Source: Aliamphritea hakodatensis
GTDB lineage: Bacteria; Pseudomonadota; Gammaproteobacteria; Pseudomonadales; Balneatricaceae
Assembly (NCBI RefSeq): GCF_024347195.1
Contig: NZ_AP025281.1
Location: 434,001-498,000, forward strand
DNA length: 64,000 nt
Reading direction: 5' to 3'
The notes beneath the pieces were generated by a model. The model searched no databases. It was not told the DNA's origin and worked only from the letters and a program-made list of their open reading frames with translations. The first letter of the stretch is position 1; every line of letters begins with the position of its first letter. This document shows positions 17,529 to 26,668 of this stretch, piece by piece. A program made the translations under genes and the position numbers.

Positions 17529-17867
17529 ATGGTGACTCAAATAACCCTTGAAGGGCATTGTGAGCCCTGCAGTGCTACGACTGAGGCTTTAACTGCTCAG
17601 GCGGCGAACCGTTTGCTTGATGAGGTCTTGCCTGAGTGGCAGCTTGATCTGGCAGGCGTCAGTATTTACCGGGACTACCGGTTCAAAAATTATCATCAGA
17701 CCATGGCATTCGTAAACGCAGTGGCGTTTATTGCCCACCGGGAAGGTCACCATCCGGATCTGGAAGTCGGGTATAACCATTGTCTGGTTCGCTACAGCAC
17801 CCATAAAATCGGCGGTCTGTCGAATAACGACTTTGTCTGTGCCAAGCTGGTGGATGGCCTGTTATAA
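17529..17867 (+). CDS. phhB: Pterin-4a-carbinolamine dehydratase
   Basis: Dehydrates 4a-hydroxytetrahydrobiopterin, recycling the pterin cofactor of phenylalanine hydroxylase (established for the PCD/DCoH family). 112 residues from the ATG at 17529, which is preceded by GAGGGG. The family signature is visible: FVNAVAFIAHREGHHPDLEVGYN and the later RYSTHKIGGLSNNDFVCA, with the catalytic histidine pair in GHHPD. The hydroxylase gene phhA is not in the window. It is convergent with the GNAT gene, separated by only three bases. Confidence 0.93.
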   Translation: MVTQITLEGHCEPCSATTEALTAQAANRLLDEVLPEWQLDLAGVSIYRDYRFKNYHQTMAFVNAVAFIAHREGHHPDLEVGYNHCLVRYSTHKIGGLSNNDFVCAKLVDGLL

Positions 17868-17870
17868 GGT

Positions 17871-18404
17871 TCAGGCCTGAAGCGCTTTGTGCATTGCGAC
17901 GTTCGTCAGCGTCTGACCGCAACGGATAATCCGGTTTTCCTGCCCGGCGGTGAAGCCTCTTCTGACGAAAAACGCTTCCGCTGCTTTCGATGCGTCTACT
18001 TTAAGAAACTTTGTTTTCTGCTTTTGTGCATGTGCTTCCAGATGGCGATATAAAGTACCGGCAATGCCTTTACCCTGATAGTCCGGGTGAGTGTAGGTAC
18101 AGTCTATATAGCCGCAGCCAGTGTGCGGTGCCGGGTTGGCCGGAGAACCGGGCGGCAGGTATTCCATAAAGGCAACAATTTCACCGGCAATGCGCGCAAC
18201 AAATGTACAGCGCTGATCTTCAGCCTGCATACGGCTTTGCCACATTGGGTAATCCGGTGGCGTCGGTGCCCAGGCTTCCTGTGCAGCTTCACTGTAAAGG
18301 CCCGGGTCGATGGCGTGTACCGCCGCATGGAAGATATCCGCAAGGCGGTGGCTGTCTGAAGAGGTGGCCAGCGAAATCTCAGGATTGCCATCAGGGCCGT
18401 TCAT
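17871..18404 (-). CDS. GNAT-family N-acetyltransferase
   Basis: 177-residue acetyltransferase of the GNAT fold. The acetyl-CoA-binding motif A is clear: CTYTHPDYQGKGIAGTLYRHLE, followed by the motif B-like FLKVDASKAAEAFFVRRGF. The substrate cannot be told from the sequence. Its ATG overlaps the stop codon of the upstream DUF393 gene in the arrangement TAATG, indicating translational coupling; it is the last gene of the leftward yggS-proC-yggT-rdgB-hemW string. Confidence 0.85.
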   Translation of the reverse strand: MNGPDGNPEISLATSSDSHRLADIFHAAVHAIDPGLYSEAAQEAWAPTPPDYPMWQSRMQAEDQRCTFVARIAGEIVAFMEYLPPGSPANPAPHTGCGYIDCTYTHPDYQGKGIAGTLYRHLEAHAQKQKTKFLKVDASKAAEAFFVRRGFTAGQENRIIRCGQTLTNVAMHKALQA

Positions 18405-18775
18405 TATTCAATGCCTTTGCGTCGTAAGATTAAGAGTAACAGTTTGCGTCCCAGTCGCATGACGGGATAACAGAGCTTTGATCTGAATGTCGAGCGAAAC
18501 AGCCAGTGATTCAGGCGGTTGAACAGGCCTGAATCACTTCCGAGCAGAGCCAGCATATGCAGGGCTTCAGCGCCACGGTACTCCTGATCATCCAGCTTCA
18601 GTAACATGTCGTTGTTCAGATCAATGCCCTGTTGCCTGAGGGTCGCTACCCATTCAGGATGTTCACGGGCGTTAATCAGCTCGAGTGCTCCGATGTCTTC
18701 ACGGATGTGAAGCAAGCGGGTGTAATGCTCGCAGGCCGGGCAGGAACGGTCATAAATGAGCTGTATCCGGGCCAC
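18404..18775 (-). CDS. DCC-family (DUF393) thiol-disulfide oxidoreductase-like protein
   Basis: 123-residue protein of the DUF393/DCC family. It begins with a short beta strand and a CxxC pair in YDRSCPACEHYTRLL, the family's thioredoxin-like motif, although the usual DGxCPxC is here DRSCPAC. The C-terminal part is basic with a hydrophobic segment (RLGRKLLLLILRRKG), suggesting membrane association. It starts four bases after hemW ends and overlaps the GNAT gene by one base, so the three are probably one transcript. Molecular function is unproven for the family. Confidence 0.8.
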   Translation of the reverse strand: MARIQLIYDRSCPACEHYTRLLHIREDIGALELINAREHPEWVATLRQQGIDLNNDMLLKLDDQEYRGAEALHMLALLGSDSGLFNRLNHWLFRSTFRSKLCYPVMRLGRKLLLLILRRKGIE

Positions 18776-18779
18776 CGGT

Positions 18780-19940
18780 TCAGTCTTCCAGAAAGCTTTC
18801 TAACAGATCATTGAGAAACAGCCGACCCTGTTCCGTCGGCGCGATGCGGCCGGGGTTATCGACTAACAGACCTTTTTGACGAAGCTTTGTCAGCTTTGTG
18901 TCGATCTGGCTGAGGGGCATGCCGGTGGCCGGGGTATAGAGATCCGTGCTGACGCCGTCGTGCAGGCGTAAGGCATTCATCATAAATTCGAAGGGCAGTT
19001 CTTCACTGGCGATCGTCTGCTGACCGCTGATGGGGTCAATTGCCTGCATATAGGCCCTGGGCTGGCGCTGCTTCCAGCGTCGTATTATCCGGTCTTCGCC
19101 TGCCAGTGTCAGTTTGCCGTGTGCACCGGCACCGATGCCCAGATAATCACCGAACTGCCAGTAGTTCAGGTTGTGTCTGGCCCGGCGGCCGGGTTGGCTG
19201 TAAGCCGATATTTCATATTGCTGGTAGCCATGTGCTGCAAGCAGTGCCTGCCCCTGTTCCTGAATGTCCCAGAGGGTTTCATCTTCTGGCAGGCGTGGCG
19301 GCCGGCTGTGAAATTCGGTGTTGGGTTCGATCGTCAACTGATACCAGGATATGTGATCCGGTGCCAGATCAATGGCGGTTTGAAGGTCTTCCAGTGCCTG
19401 CTCCGGGGTCTGGTTCGGCAGGCCGTGCATCAGGTCGGTATTGATGTTGGTAAAGCCGATCTGACGTGCAGCAGACACCGCGTGATGGGCATTGTCGCTG
19501 TTGTGAATCCGGCCAAGGGTTTGCAGGTGCTGATCATTAAAACTCTGAATGCCGATCGACAGGCGGTTAACGCCCGCTTCGAGGAATCCGGCAAAGCGTT
19601 CCTGTTCAAAGGTACCGGGGTTGGCTTCCATGGTGATTTCTGCACCGGCCGCCAGCGGTGTGCGGGCTGCCACTCCCTGAAGGATTTCATGCAACGCCTG
19701 TGGTGAAAACAGGCTGGGCGTGCCGCCACCAATGAAGATGGTTTCAATTTCCCGTCCCTGGATATAGCCCAGCTCTGTTTCCAGATCCCGCATCAGGGCG
19801 GCGGTATAGTCCGCTTCCGGCAGGGTGCCGCTGTTATCACCGGGTTTAACCGCGTGGGAGTTGAAGTCACAATACGGGCATTTGCGAATGCACCAGGGAA
19901 TGTGAATGTACAGGGAGAGCGGGGGCAGTTGCAGTGACAT
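18780..19940 (-). CDS. hemW: Radical SAM heme chaperone HemW
   Basis: Radical S-adenosylmethionine protein of 386 residues that binds heme and inserts it into target enzymes; earlier named as an oxygen-independent coproporphyrinogen oxidase. The 4Fe-4S motif is WCIRKCPYCDF (Cys17, Cys21, Cys24), followed by IFIGGGTPSLF and the C-terminal HemN-type domain (YEISAYSQPGRRARHNLNYW). The short N-terminus and CxxxCxxC without the extra upstream cysteine of true HemN support HemW. Adjacent to rdgB as in many gammaproteobacteria. Confidence 0.94.
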   Translation of the reverse strand: MSLQLPPLSLYIHIPWCIRKCPYCDFNSHAVKPGDNSGTLPEADYTAALMRDLETELGYIQGREIETIFIGGGTPSLFSPQALHEILQGVAARTPLAAGAEITMEANPGTFEQERFAGFLEAGVNRLSIGIQSFNDQHLQTLGRIHNSDNAHHAVSAARQIGFTNINTDLMHGLPNQTPEQALEDLQTAIDLAPDHISWYQLTIEPNTEFHSRPPRLPEDETLWDIQEQGQALLAAHGYQQYEISAYSQPGRRARHNLNYWQFGDYLGIGAGAHGKLTLAGEDRIIRRWKQRQPRAYMQAIDPISGQQTIASEELPFEFMMNALRLHDGVSTDLYTPATGMPLSQIDTKLTKLRQKGLLVDNPGRIAPTEQGRLFLNDLLESFLED

Positions 19941-19985
19941 CGGATTTCCGGCGGGCCTTACCTGTCGGTACAGCCCGCATTGAGG

Positions 19986-20582
19986 TTACAGGTAAGCGGG
20001 TATGTTTTCGATCAGTTGCCGAACCGCTTTACCCCGGTGGCTGAGGCTGTTTTTTTCAGCCGGTGCCAGTTCTGCTGAGGCTTTGTCCAGTTCCGGAATA
20101 TAGAACAGCGGGTCGTAGCCGAAGCCGTTATCGCCGGAGGGTTTGCGCAAGATTTCACCTTCCCAGCTGCCCTGACAGATCAGCGGTGTCGGATCTTTGG
20201 CGTGGCGCATATAGACCAGGACGCAGCGGAACCGGGCCGTGCGCGGTTCGTCCCGCACGGCCAGTTGCTGTAGCAGCTTCTGGTTGTTGTCGGCATCGGT
20301 GGCACCGGGGCCGGCAAAGCGGGCTGAGTATATACCCGGGGCCCCGAGCAGGGCGTCCACTTCCAGGCCGGAGTCATCTGCCAGTGCCGGTAAGCCGGTA
20401 ATCTCACAGGCATGCCTGGCTTTAATAATGGCGTTTTCCACAAAGCTCAGGCCGGTTTCTTCCGCATCTTCTACGTTAAATTCAGACTGGGGGACGACTT
20501 CAACGCCCAGTTCTCCCAGTACCTGATTGAACTCTCGGAGTTTTCCCTGATTGCCGCTGGCAAGCACGATCTTCTGAGTCAT
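19986..20582 (-). CDS. rdgB: XTP/dITP diphosphatase
   Basis: Hydrolyses non-canonical purine nucleotides (dITP, XTP) to the monophosphates, keeping them out of DNA. 198 residues, the standard length. Motifs: VLASGNQGKLREF at the N-terminus for triphosphate binding, LADDSGLEVDALLGAPG with metal-binding aspartates, and the C-terminal SHRGKAVRQL. Upstream of hemW by 45 bases in the same leftward string. Confidence 0.96.
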   Translation of the reverse strand: MTQKIVLASGNQGKLREFNQVLGELGVEVVPQSEFNVEDAEETGLSFVENAIIKARHACEITGLPALADDSGLEVDALLGAPGIYSARFAGPGATDADNNQKLLQQLAVRDEPRTARFRCVLVYMRHAKDPTPLICQGSWEGEILRKPSGDNGFGYDPLFYIPELDKASAELAPAEKNSLSHRGKAVRQLIENIPAYL

Positions 20583-20604
20583 TTAGCAATATTCCCTGCT
20601 GTGT

Positions 20605-21066
20605 TTAGTCGGCGTAGAAGCGCTGTTCAAATTTAATATTGGTGGCGGCACTTTCCGGGTCAGCCTGCACCTGCAGGTTAAAGCGTAATACCTGATCGTC
20701 TGTGAATGCGTATTCGGCAATGTAATACAGGGCATTGGTTTCACGGATCTGACGGAATTTCAGCGCCTGTTCCTGTGATGTCAGGTTGGTTGCCTTACCG
20801 TTGACAACGGCAACAACCGGTTTGGTTGAACCGTCGGCCTGTTTTTCCAATACTGAAACATTCAGCAGACCCCGGGTTTTACCACGCTGGATGCCATAGC
20901 TCTGCGCGACGTTTGGCTGCAAGAATGTGCTGTTAAAGGCGTTGTAATGTACTTCGTATTTTCCCTGGGTAACTTTCTGTTCTGCCAGTGACTGCTGGCT
21001 GAACACGGTAAGCCCAAGGGCCAGTACGGTGACGGCCAGGGTTCTGAAGTAGTTGATGTGTTTCAT
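20605..21066 (-). CDS. DUF4426 periplasmic protein
   Basis: 153-residue secreted protein. The N-terminus is a signal peptide (basic MKHINYFRT, hydrophobic LAVTVLALGLTVF, cleavage likely after QSLA). The remainder, beginning EQKVTQGKYEVHYNAFNSTFL, matches my knowledge of the DUF4426 family, which is regularly found between yggT and rdgB in marine gammaproteobacteria and pseudomonads. No catalytic motif is visible and function is unknown. Spacing to rdgB is 22 bases. Confidence 0.85.
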   Translation of the reverse strand: MKHINYFRTLAVTVLALGLTVFSQQSLAEQKVTQGKYEVHYNAFNSTFLQPNVAQSYGIQRGKTRGLLNVSVLEKQADGSTKPVVAVVNGKATNLTSQEQALKFRQIRETNALYYIAEYAFTDDQVLRFNLQVQADPESAATNIKFEQRFYAD

Positions 21067-21179
21067 GTTGTAACCTTTATTCCCGCATCGGATTACCGGT
21101 GAGGTGTTCCTTTGCTGTTCTGCTCCGCCGGTGATTCACTGCGTGTGACTTCAGTCAGAAGCTCCCGGCGTTTTATTCC

Positions 21180-21218
21180 ATTATAGAGGACACCGCCGCA
21201 GTTGGTGCTGCGGCGGCT
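21180..21218 (-). promoter_or_regulatory. Hairpin and possible -10 box upstream of DUF4426 gene
   Basis: CCGCCGCAG and CTGCGGCGG form a nine-pair stem (21193-21216) just after yggT; no T-run follows on the minus strand. Immediately beyond it on the minus strand is a perfect TATAAT (21180-21185), but no good -35 lies 17 bases before it. Could be an attenuating hairpin plus internal promoter for DUF4426-rdgB-hemW. Confidence 0.4.
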
Positions 21219-21231
21219 GATGGCGGTGTGC

Positions 21232-21789
21232 TTAAAGGGCCATGGCTGTCAGGTTTTTTAGCTGGGAATTCAGTATCTGAATGATAATGAAAATAAGGAT
21301 TGGCGACAGATCCAGCCCCCCCAGTGAAGGGACAACTTTACGGGCCAGATTGAATACCGGCTCGGTCAGTTGGGTGATCAACTGCGGGCCCGGGTGATAG
21401 CTGCCCGGTGCCACCCAACTGATGATCACTGATCCGAGCACCGCCCAGAAATAGATATCCAGTATAGTGCTCAGTACTGAGACACCTGAGATAACGGCAA
21501 TAGCCGGTAAGTTTGCACTTACTCCGTGGCCTTTCAGTGTCAGGATAAGCAGCCAGCCGGCAGCATTGACGACAAACGCGAGTATCAGCGGGGTGACATC
21601 GATGCTGGCAATCCGCGGTACGGCTTTCTGTAACGGCGCCAGTGGCACGGCGGTGAGTTTAACGACTGCCTGGGAGATCGGGTTGTAGTAGTCGGCTTTT
21701 GCTACCTGCAGCAAAAAACGCAATACGATAATGAAGACGTAGAGCTGTATGATCAACTGGATGATGGAGCTGGTCGGATCCTGTCCCAT
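21232..21789 (-). CDS. yggT: YggT family integral membrane protein
   Basis: 185-residue inner-membrane protein with two YGGT repeats, about residues 10-85 and 105-180, each with two hydrophobic segments. The repeated signature is visible, for example LQVAKADYYNPISQAV in the first and SWVAPGSYHPGPQLI in the second. Length matches E. coli YggT (188). Linked to osmotic shock and K+ tolerance in E. coli, with no enzymatic role known. Lies in the conserved order yggS-proC-yggT. Confidence 0.93.
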   Translation of the reverse strand: MGQDPTSSIIQLIIQLYVFIIVLRFLLQVAKADYYNPISQAVVKLTAVPLAPLQKAVPRIASIDVTPLILAFVVNAAGWLLILTLKGHGVSANLPAIAVISGVSVLSTILDIYFWAVLGSVIISWVAPGSYHPGPQLITQLTEPVFNLARKVVPSLGGLDLSPILIFIIIQILNSQLKNLTAMAL

Positions 21790-21871
21790 ATGAATTCAAT
21801 TCCTGTTAAATCTGTTTGTATGAATACGAGTATAGAGCCTTTATAGCTGTCTATGAACAGAATAGGGCTGT

Positions 21872-22696
21872 CTATTTAGCTAATTCTTCTGCCATTGCTT
21901 CGGCACGGTCGTAGCAGGCCTGCATAGCCGTGCTGAACATGTCTTCCAGCCCTTGCCGTTCAAAGCTCATGATCGCCTGTTCGGTGGTGCCTTTAGGGGA
22001 TGTTACCCGACGGCGCAGTTCTGCTGCATCGACATCACTCTGGCTGGCCATTTTAGCGGCACCCAGCGCGGTCTGAAGGGTCAGTTCGCGGGCGACTTCA
22101 GGGCTCAGGCCCAGTTTTTCACCGGCGGCGGCCATAGCTTCCATGACATAGAAATAATATGCAGGGCCACTGCCAGAGACTGCGGTAACGGCGCTGAGTT
22201 CCGTTTCCTGCTGTACCCACAGGGCGAGGCCGATGGTTTTCAGGATGGCTTCGGTCTGTTGCTTCTGCTCCGCGGTAACTTTGTCGTTGGCGTACAGGCC
22301 GCTGGCGCCGGTTTGCACCAGCGACGGAGTGTTAGGCATGCAGCGGACAATGGCTGTATTGCCGCCCAGCCAGGTGTCCATGCTGTCACAGCGAATACCT
22401 GCTGCCACCGAAACGATCAGCGGCTGGCTGGCCTGAACCGTTGTTGTCAGAGACTGTGCCACGCCCTTGAGAATCTGCGGTTTTACCGCCAGTACGACAA
22501 TGTCTGCGGCAGCGCATGCAGCCTGATTATCTGTGGTGGTTTGCAGGCCCTGTGCGCTGAGGTCTGCAAGGCTTTCGGTGCGGGTTGCTGTGGCCCAGAT
22601 GCTGGCAGCCGGATAACCGCTGTTGAGCAGTCCGCCAATGATTGCCCGGGCCATGTTGCCCGCGCCGATGAAGGCCAGAGTGGGTTGCGCGCTCAT
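21872..22696 (-). CDS. proC: Pyrroline-5-carboxylate reductase
   Basis: Last step of proline synthesis: NAD(P)H-dependent reduction of 1-pyrroline-5-carboxylate. 274 residues. The Rossmann motif is FIGAGNMARAIIGGL at the N-terminus; VVLAVKPQ marks the end of the cofactor domain; the P5CR signature is seen in AVTAVSGSGPAYYFYVMEAM and in RVTSPKGTTEQAIMSFE near the C-terminus. It follows yggS by 54 bases. Confidence 0.97.
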   Translation of the reverse strand: MSAQPTLAFIGAGNMARAIIGGLLNSGYPAASIWATATRTESLADLSAQGLQTTTDNQAACAAADIVVLAVKPQILKGVAQSLTTTVQASQPLIVSVAAGIRCDSMDTWLGGNTAIVRCMPNTPSLVQTGASGLYANDKVTAEQKQQTEAILKTIGLALWVQQETELSAVTAVSGSGPAYYFYVMEAMAAAGEKLGLSPEVARELTLQTALGAAKMASQSDVDAAELRRRVTSPKGTTEQAIMSFERQGLEDMFSTAMQACYDRAEAMAEELAK

Positions 22697-22750
22697 AAAT
22701 GTATCCTTGTTATCGGGCTGCTGTTACGCAGCTTAATTGTAATCGGTTAT

Positions 22751-23455
22751 TCAGGCTTTCTGGCTGTAGTCGCGGGCACCGAAAATCGCCGTGCCAATCC
22801 GGACCATGGTGGAGCCTTCGCTGATTGCTGCTGTCATATCACCGGTCATTCCCATCGACAGGGTGTCCAGTTGGGCTTCCGGGTTAGCCGCACGGATATC
22901 CGCCAGCAACTGAGCCATCTTCTGAAAGGGTAAAGCTTGTTGATTTGGGTCTTCGCAGGGGCTGGGTATTGCCATGAGGCCGCGCAGACGAATGTTTGGC
23001 AACTGAAGTATCTGGCCGGCCAGTGAGACTACGTCTTCCGGCAGGATACCTGATTTACTGTCTTCGCCGCTGATATTGACCTGCAGACAGATGTTCAGGG
23101 GCGGCATATGCTCCGGCCGCTGACTGCTGAGTCGCTGGGCGATTTTCAGGCGATCAACGCTGTGGACCCAGCTGAAGCTTTCACTGACAGGGCGGGTTTT
23201 ATTGGACTGAATCGGACCGATGAAGTGCCAGCAGATATCCAGATCCTGAAGCTGTTCAATTTTTTCCAGACTTTCCTGCAGGTAGTTCTCGCCAAAATCC
23301 CGCTGTCCTGCTTCGTAAGCCTGACGCAGGTCCTCTGGCGGACGGGTTTTGCTGACTGCAAGCAGGCATATTTCGGAGGGCTCACGGCGGGCATTTTCAG
23401 CGCTTTGCTGAATTTGCCGGCGCACCGTATTCAGGTTGTCAGTGATGTTTATCAT
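22751..23455 (-). CDS. yggS: YggS family PLP-binding homeostasis protein
   Basis: 234-residue alanine-racemase-fold protein that binds pyridoxal phosphate and helps balance vitamin B6 and amino/keto acids (established for YggS/PLPBP). The PLP lysine lies in LLAVSKTRP near residue 36; FGENYLQE, WHFIGPIQSNK and LSMGMTGDMTAAI are the other signatures. First gene of the leftward proC string and divergent from pilT, with only 116 bases between them for two promoters. Confidence 0.95.
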   Translation of the reverse strand: MINITDNLNTVRRQIQQSAENARREPSEICLLAVSKTRPPEDLRQAYEAGQRDFGENYLQESLEKIEQLQDLDICWHFIGPIQSNKTRPVSESFSWVHSVDRLKIAQRLSSQRPEHMPPLNICLQVNISGEDSKSGILPEDVVSLAGQILQLPNIRLRGLMAIPSPCEDPNQQALPFQKMAQLLADIRAANPEAQLDTLSMGMTGDMTAAISEGSTMVRIGTAIFGARDYSQKA

Positions 23456-23478
23456 ACAGGCGTTTAAGGAAAATTGGC

Positions 23479-23507
23479 TTGAAAGTTTATATTCTGCTAC
23501 ATATAGA
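23479..23507 (+). promoter_or_regulatory. Probable sigma-70 promoter of pilT
   Basis: TTGAAA and TATAGA are separated by 17 bases, with the -10 ending 64 bases before the pilT ATG. Good match in sequence and spacing. Confidence 0.65.
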
Positions 23508-23571
23508 GTCGCGATTGAATAGCTACACTTATATTACAAGTGTTTACACCCTGTTGATGTACTGAGGCATT

Positions 23572-24606
23572 ATGGATATTACCGAGTTACTTTCATTCAC
23601 GGTTCAGCAAGGCGCGTCTGACTTACACATTTCTGCCGGTATGCCTCCGGTGATCCGGGTCGACGGTGAAGTGCGGCGGATTAAGCTGCCTTCTCTGGAT
23701 CATAAACAGGTTCACACGCTGATATATGACATTATGAATGATAAGCAGCGTAAGGATTATGAAGAGATCTTGGAAACGGATTTCTCTTTTGAAGTACCTA
23801 AGCTGGCACGTTTCCGTGTTAACGCTTTTAATCAGAACCGCGGTGCAGCGGCGGTATTCCGGACCATCCCGAGTAAAGTGCTGACGATGGAAGATCTGGG
23901 GATGGGGAAGGTCTTTCAGGATTTGGCAGAAAAACCCCGCGGACTGGTGCTGGTGACCGGGCCGACCGGTTCCGGTAAAAGTACCACCCTGGCGGCTATG
24001 GTCGATTACATCAATGAAACCCGTCAGGATCATATTCTGACCATTGAAGACCCGATCGAATTTGTTCACGAGAGTAAAAAGAGCCTGATTAACCAGCGGG
24101 AAGTACACCGCGACACTCTGGGCTTTGATGAAGCGCTGCGCTCTGCTTTACGTGAAGACCCTGATGTTATCCTCGTCGGTGAGATGCGGGACCTTGAAAC
24201 CATTCGCCTGGCACTGACCGCGGCGGAAACCGGTCATCTGGTGTTCGGCACCCTGCACACCACCTCAGCCGCTAAAACCATTGACCGTGTTGTGGATGTA
24301 TTCCCGGCAGCTGAGAAAGCCATGGTACGTTCGATGCTGTCAGAGTCGCTGCAGGGGGTTATTTCCCAGACGCTGCTGAAAAAGCCGATGGGTGGCCGGG
24401 TCGCTGCCCATGAAATTATGGTGGGCACGCCGGCGATCCGTAACCTGATCCGGGAAGACAAAATCGCACAAATGTATTCTGCAATACAAACCGGTGCTGC
24501 ATTTGGTATGGTTACCCTGGATCAGTCGCTGACAGATCTGCTTAATAAAGGCCTGATCAGCCGCGAAGCCGCGCGCGAAAAGGCTATGAATCCAATGAAC
24601 TTTTAA
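23572..24606 (+). CDS. pilT: Type IV pilus retraction ATPase PilT
   Basis: Hexameric cytoplasmic motor that depolymerises type IV pili for twitching and DNA uptake. 344 residues, the usual length. N-terminal PAS-like domain about 1-100, Walker A GPTGSGKST at about 130-138, aspartate box ILTIEDPIE, Walker B VILVGEMRD, His box GTLHTTSAAKTIDRV, and the PilT-specific C-terminal AIRNLIREDKIAQM needed for retraction. Upstream of pilU in the standard order; the pilus structural genes are elsewhere. Confidence 0.97.
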   Translation: MDITELLSFTVQQGASDLHISAGMPPVIRVDGEVRRIKLPSLDHKQVHTLIYDIMNDKQRKDYEEILETDFSFEVPKLARFRVNAFNQNRGAAAVFRTIPSKVLTMEDLGMGKVFQDLAEKPRGLVLVTGPTGSGKSTTLAAMVDYINETRQDHILTIEDPIEFVHESKKSLINQREVHRDTLGFDEALRSALREDPDVILVGEMRDLETIRLALTAAETGHLVFGTLHTTSAAKTIDRVVDVFPAAEKAMVRSMLSESLQGVISQTLLKKPMGGRVAAHEIMVGTPAIRNLIREDKIAQMYSAIQTGAAFGMVTLDQSLTDLLNKGLISREAAREKAMNPMNF

Positions 24607-24733
24607 TGATGTGTTGGTCACAGTCTGTAGTAGTTGACGGCTAACTGATTTTTTCTGCACGGGCGCAGGTTTGTAAGCGCTGACAGGCATAGATGGCTGC
24701 CGTGTATTTTGCGACTTTTGGTTGGAGAACCAG

Positions 24734-25897
24734 GTGGATATTACTCAGCTCTTAAAGATTATGAATGATCGCGGTGCCTCAGACCTGTTTGTGACCGCAG
24801 GTGCCAGGCCGAGTATCAAGGTCGATGGTACGCTGAAGCCGTTAACCAAGGAAGCGTTAAAGCCTGATCAGGCCCGTAAACTGACCTGCAGTACGATGAA
24901 TGACCAGCAACTGGTTGAGTTTGAAAGTACCCGCGAGTGTAACTTTGCGATCAGCGCTCAGGGATTAGGCCGTTACCGGGTGAGTGCGTTTTATCAGCGT
25001 AACTCACCGGGGATGGTGTTACGGCGTATCAATACCCGCATACCGACCATGGAAGAGCTGAACCTGCCGGCTGTGCTTAAAGATCTGGCGATGGCCAAGC
25101 GGGGGCTTATTCTGTTTGTGGGTGGCACCAGTACCGGTAAATCCACCTCGCTGGCGTCGATGATTGATTACCGTAACAGCAACAGCGGCGGCCATATCAT
25201 CACCATTGAAGACCCGATTGAATATATCCATGATCACAAACAAAGCCTGATTACACAGCGTGAGGTTGGGCTGGATACTGACTCTTTTGAGGTCGCACTG
25301 AAGAATACCCTGCGCCAGGCACCGGATGTGATCCTGATGGGGGAGATCCGCAGCTCCGATACTATGGGGTACGGTCTGTCGTTCGCTGAAACCGGCCACC
25401 TGTGTATGGCAACCATGCACGCTAACAATGCTAACCAGGCGCTGGACCGGATTATCAGTTTCTTCCCGCCGGAAAGCCATGCGCAGGTCTGGATGGATCT
25501 GTCCCTGAACCTTAAGGCGATTGTTGCCCAGCAGCTGCTGCCAACCCGTGACGGTAAAGGTCGCCGGGCGGTGATTGAAGTGATGATCAATACGCCGCTG
25601 ATTCAGGATTTGATCCGTAAGGGCGAAGTGCATGAGCTCAAAGAGGTTATCAAGAAGTCGTCTAATCTGGGCATGCAGACCTTTGATCAGGCACTGTACG
25701 ACACCTACAAGGAAGGCATTATCAATTATGATGTGGCACTGGCCCATGCGGACTCAGCCAACGACCTGCGCCTGATGATCAAGCTGAATGCCACTGAGTC
25801 TGAAGTAGTGCCTGAAGATGATACCATGAACTTTTCGCTGCAGGATGAAGATGATTACATCGCCAATGAAGGCAGCATTGAAATCAATAAAATGTAA
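24734..25897 (+). CDS. pilU: PilT-dependent retraction ATPase PilU
   Basis: Second retraction motor, 387 residues. I choose the GTG at 24734 because GGAG lies six bases upstream; a TTG at 24722 has no ribosome site. Walker A is VGGTSTGKST, aspartate box IITIEDPIEYIHDHKQ, Walker B VILMGEIRS and His box ATMHANNANQALDRI. The acidic C-terminal tail (after residue 355: SEVVPEDDTMNFSLQDEDDY) is typical of PilU and absent from PilT. Ends at a bidirectional terminator. Confidence 0.95.
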   Translation: MDITQLLKIMNDRGASDLFVTAGARPSIKVDGTLKPLTKEALKPDQARKLTCSTMNDQQLVEFESTRECNFAISAQGLGRYRVSAFYQRNSPGMVLRRINTRIPTMEELNLPAVLKDLAMAKRGLILFVGGTSTGKSTSLASMIDYRNSNSGGHIITIEDPIEYIHDHKQSLITQREVGLDTDSFEVALKNTLRQAPDVILMGEIRSSDTMGYGLSFAETGHLCMATMHANNANQALDRIISFFPPESHAQVWMDLSLNLKAIVAQQLLPTRDGKGRRAVIEVMINTPLIQDLIRKGEVHELKEVIKKSSNLGMQTFDQALYDTYKEGIINYDVALAHADSANDLRLMIKLNATESEVVPEDDTMNFSLQDEDDYIANEGSIEINKM

Positions 25898-25912
25898 CCT
25901 TCACCCGACAAT

Positions 25913-25941
25913 AAAAAACCGGCGCTAATGCCGGTTTTTTT
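25913..25941. terminator. Bidirectional terminator between pilU and tetR gene
   Basis: AAAAAACCGGC-GCTAAT-GCCGGTTTTTTT: five GC pairs extended by A-T pairs, with T-runs on both strands. Serves the convergent pilU and TetR-family genes. Confidence 0.9.
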
Positions 25942-25962
25942 GTGCTTGTTGATGGTTCGGAA

Positions 25963-26577
25963 TCACTGCCTGAAGCAGCCGCGGATATAACTGTTACAGG
26001 CCTGGATAGCGTCATCGGTGCTGAGTGCATGCTTGTTCAGCGCGATATTGCTCCATAAACCGTCGAGCAGTGCCAGCAGCCCCCGGGTTGCCTGTTCAGC
26101 GGGCAGGTGTAGCGGCGTTGTCTTTGCGGCTTCACCGAAAAGGCGCAGATAAAACGCCATCATTTGCTGGCTGTTTTCCTGAATAATCTCGCGGTATCGC
26201 AGGGTATAGCGGCTGGCGCTGGTAAACGCCTGCCAGGCCGCCAGAACGTTTTTATCAAAGCCTGGTGGTCGGAAGCTGGCGGCGGCGCACCGGTGGATCA
26301 GTGTCAGTGGGTCACTGTCTGTATCTGCACCGATCTCCCGTTTGATGTCCAAAGCGTCAGTAAACATTTTGCTCAGACAGGCTGCCAGCAAATCTTCTTT
26401 ACTGCTGAAGTAGTGAGCACTCATGCCTCTGGAGGCACCGGCTTCAGCACAGATTTTTGCGATGGTTGCCCCTTCAATACCCTGTTCAGCAACCGTTCTG
26501 ACGCTTGCTTCTAATAAACTTTTACGCCGGTATTCGCGGTTTTCTGCCTGAGTAAGTGGACGGGAAATTGCTTGCAT
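25963..26577 (-). CDS. TetR-family transcriptional regulator (BetI-like)
   Basis: 204-residue repressor-type regulator. The N-terminal helix-turn-helix is clear: ATIAKICAEAGASRGMSAHYFSSKEDLL, split here at residues about 40-68. The pattern around SRGMSAHYF and the C-terminal GLLALLDGLWSNIALNK resembles BetI, the choline-sensing repressor, more than other TetR members. It is divergent from the desaturase-like gene, with 170 bases between, and probably controls that cassette and itself. Ligand unknown; the BetI resemblance hints at a quaternary amine but is not proof. Confidence 0.88.
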   Translation of the reverse strand: MQAISRPLTQAENREYRRKSLLEASVRTVAEQGIEGATIAKICAEAGASRGMSAHYFSSKEDLLAACLSKMFTDALDIKREIGADTDSDPLTLIHRCAAASFRPPGFDKNVLAAWQAFTSASRYTLRYREIIQENSQQMMAFYLRLFGEAAKTTPLHLPAEQATRGLLALLDGLWSNIALNKHALSTDDAIQACNSYIRGCFRQ

Positions 26578-26668
26578 ATCAGTTGTCTGCGCCAGTTCTT
26601 CGGTGTTGTATGCTGTTCATTATAACCTGCCTGCTGAAAAAATATGCTGATGATAATAATTATGTTCA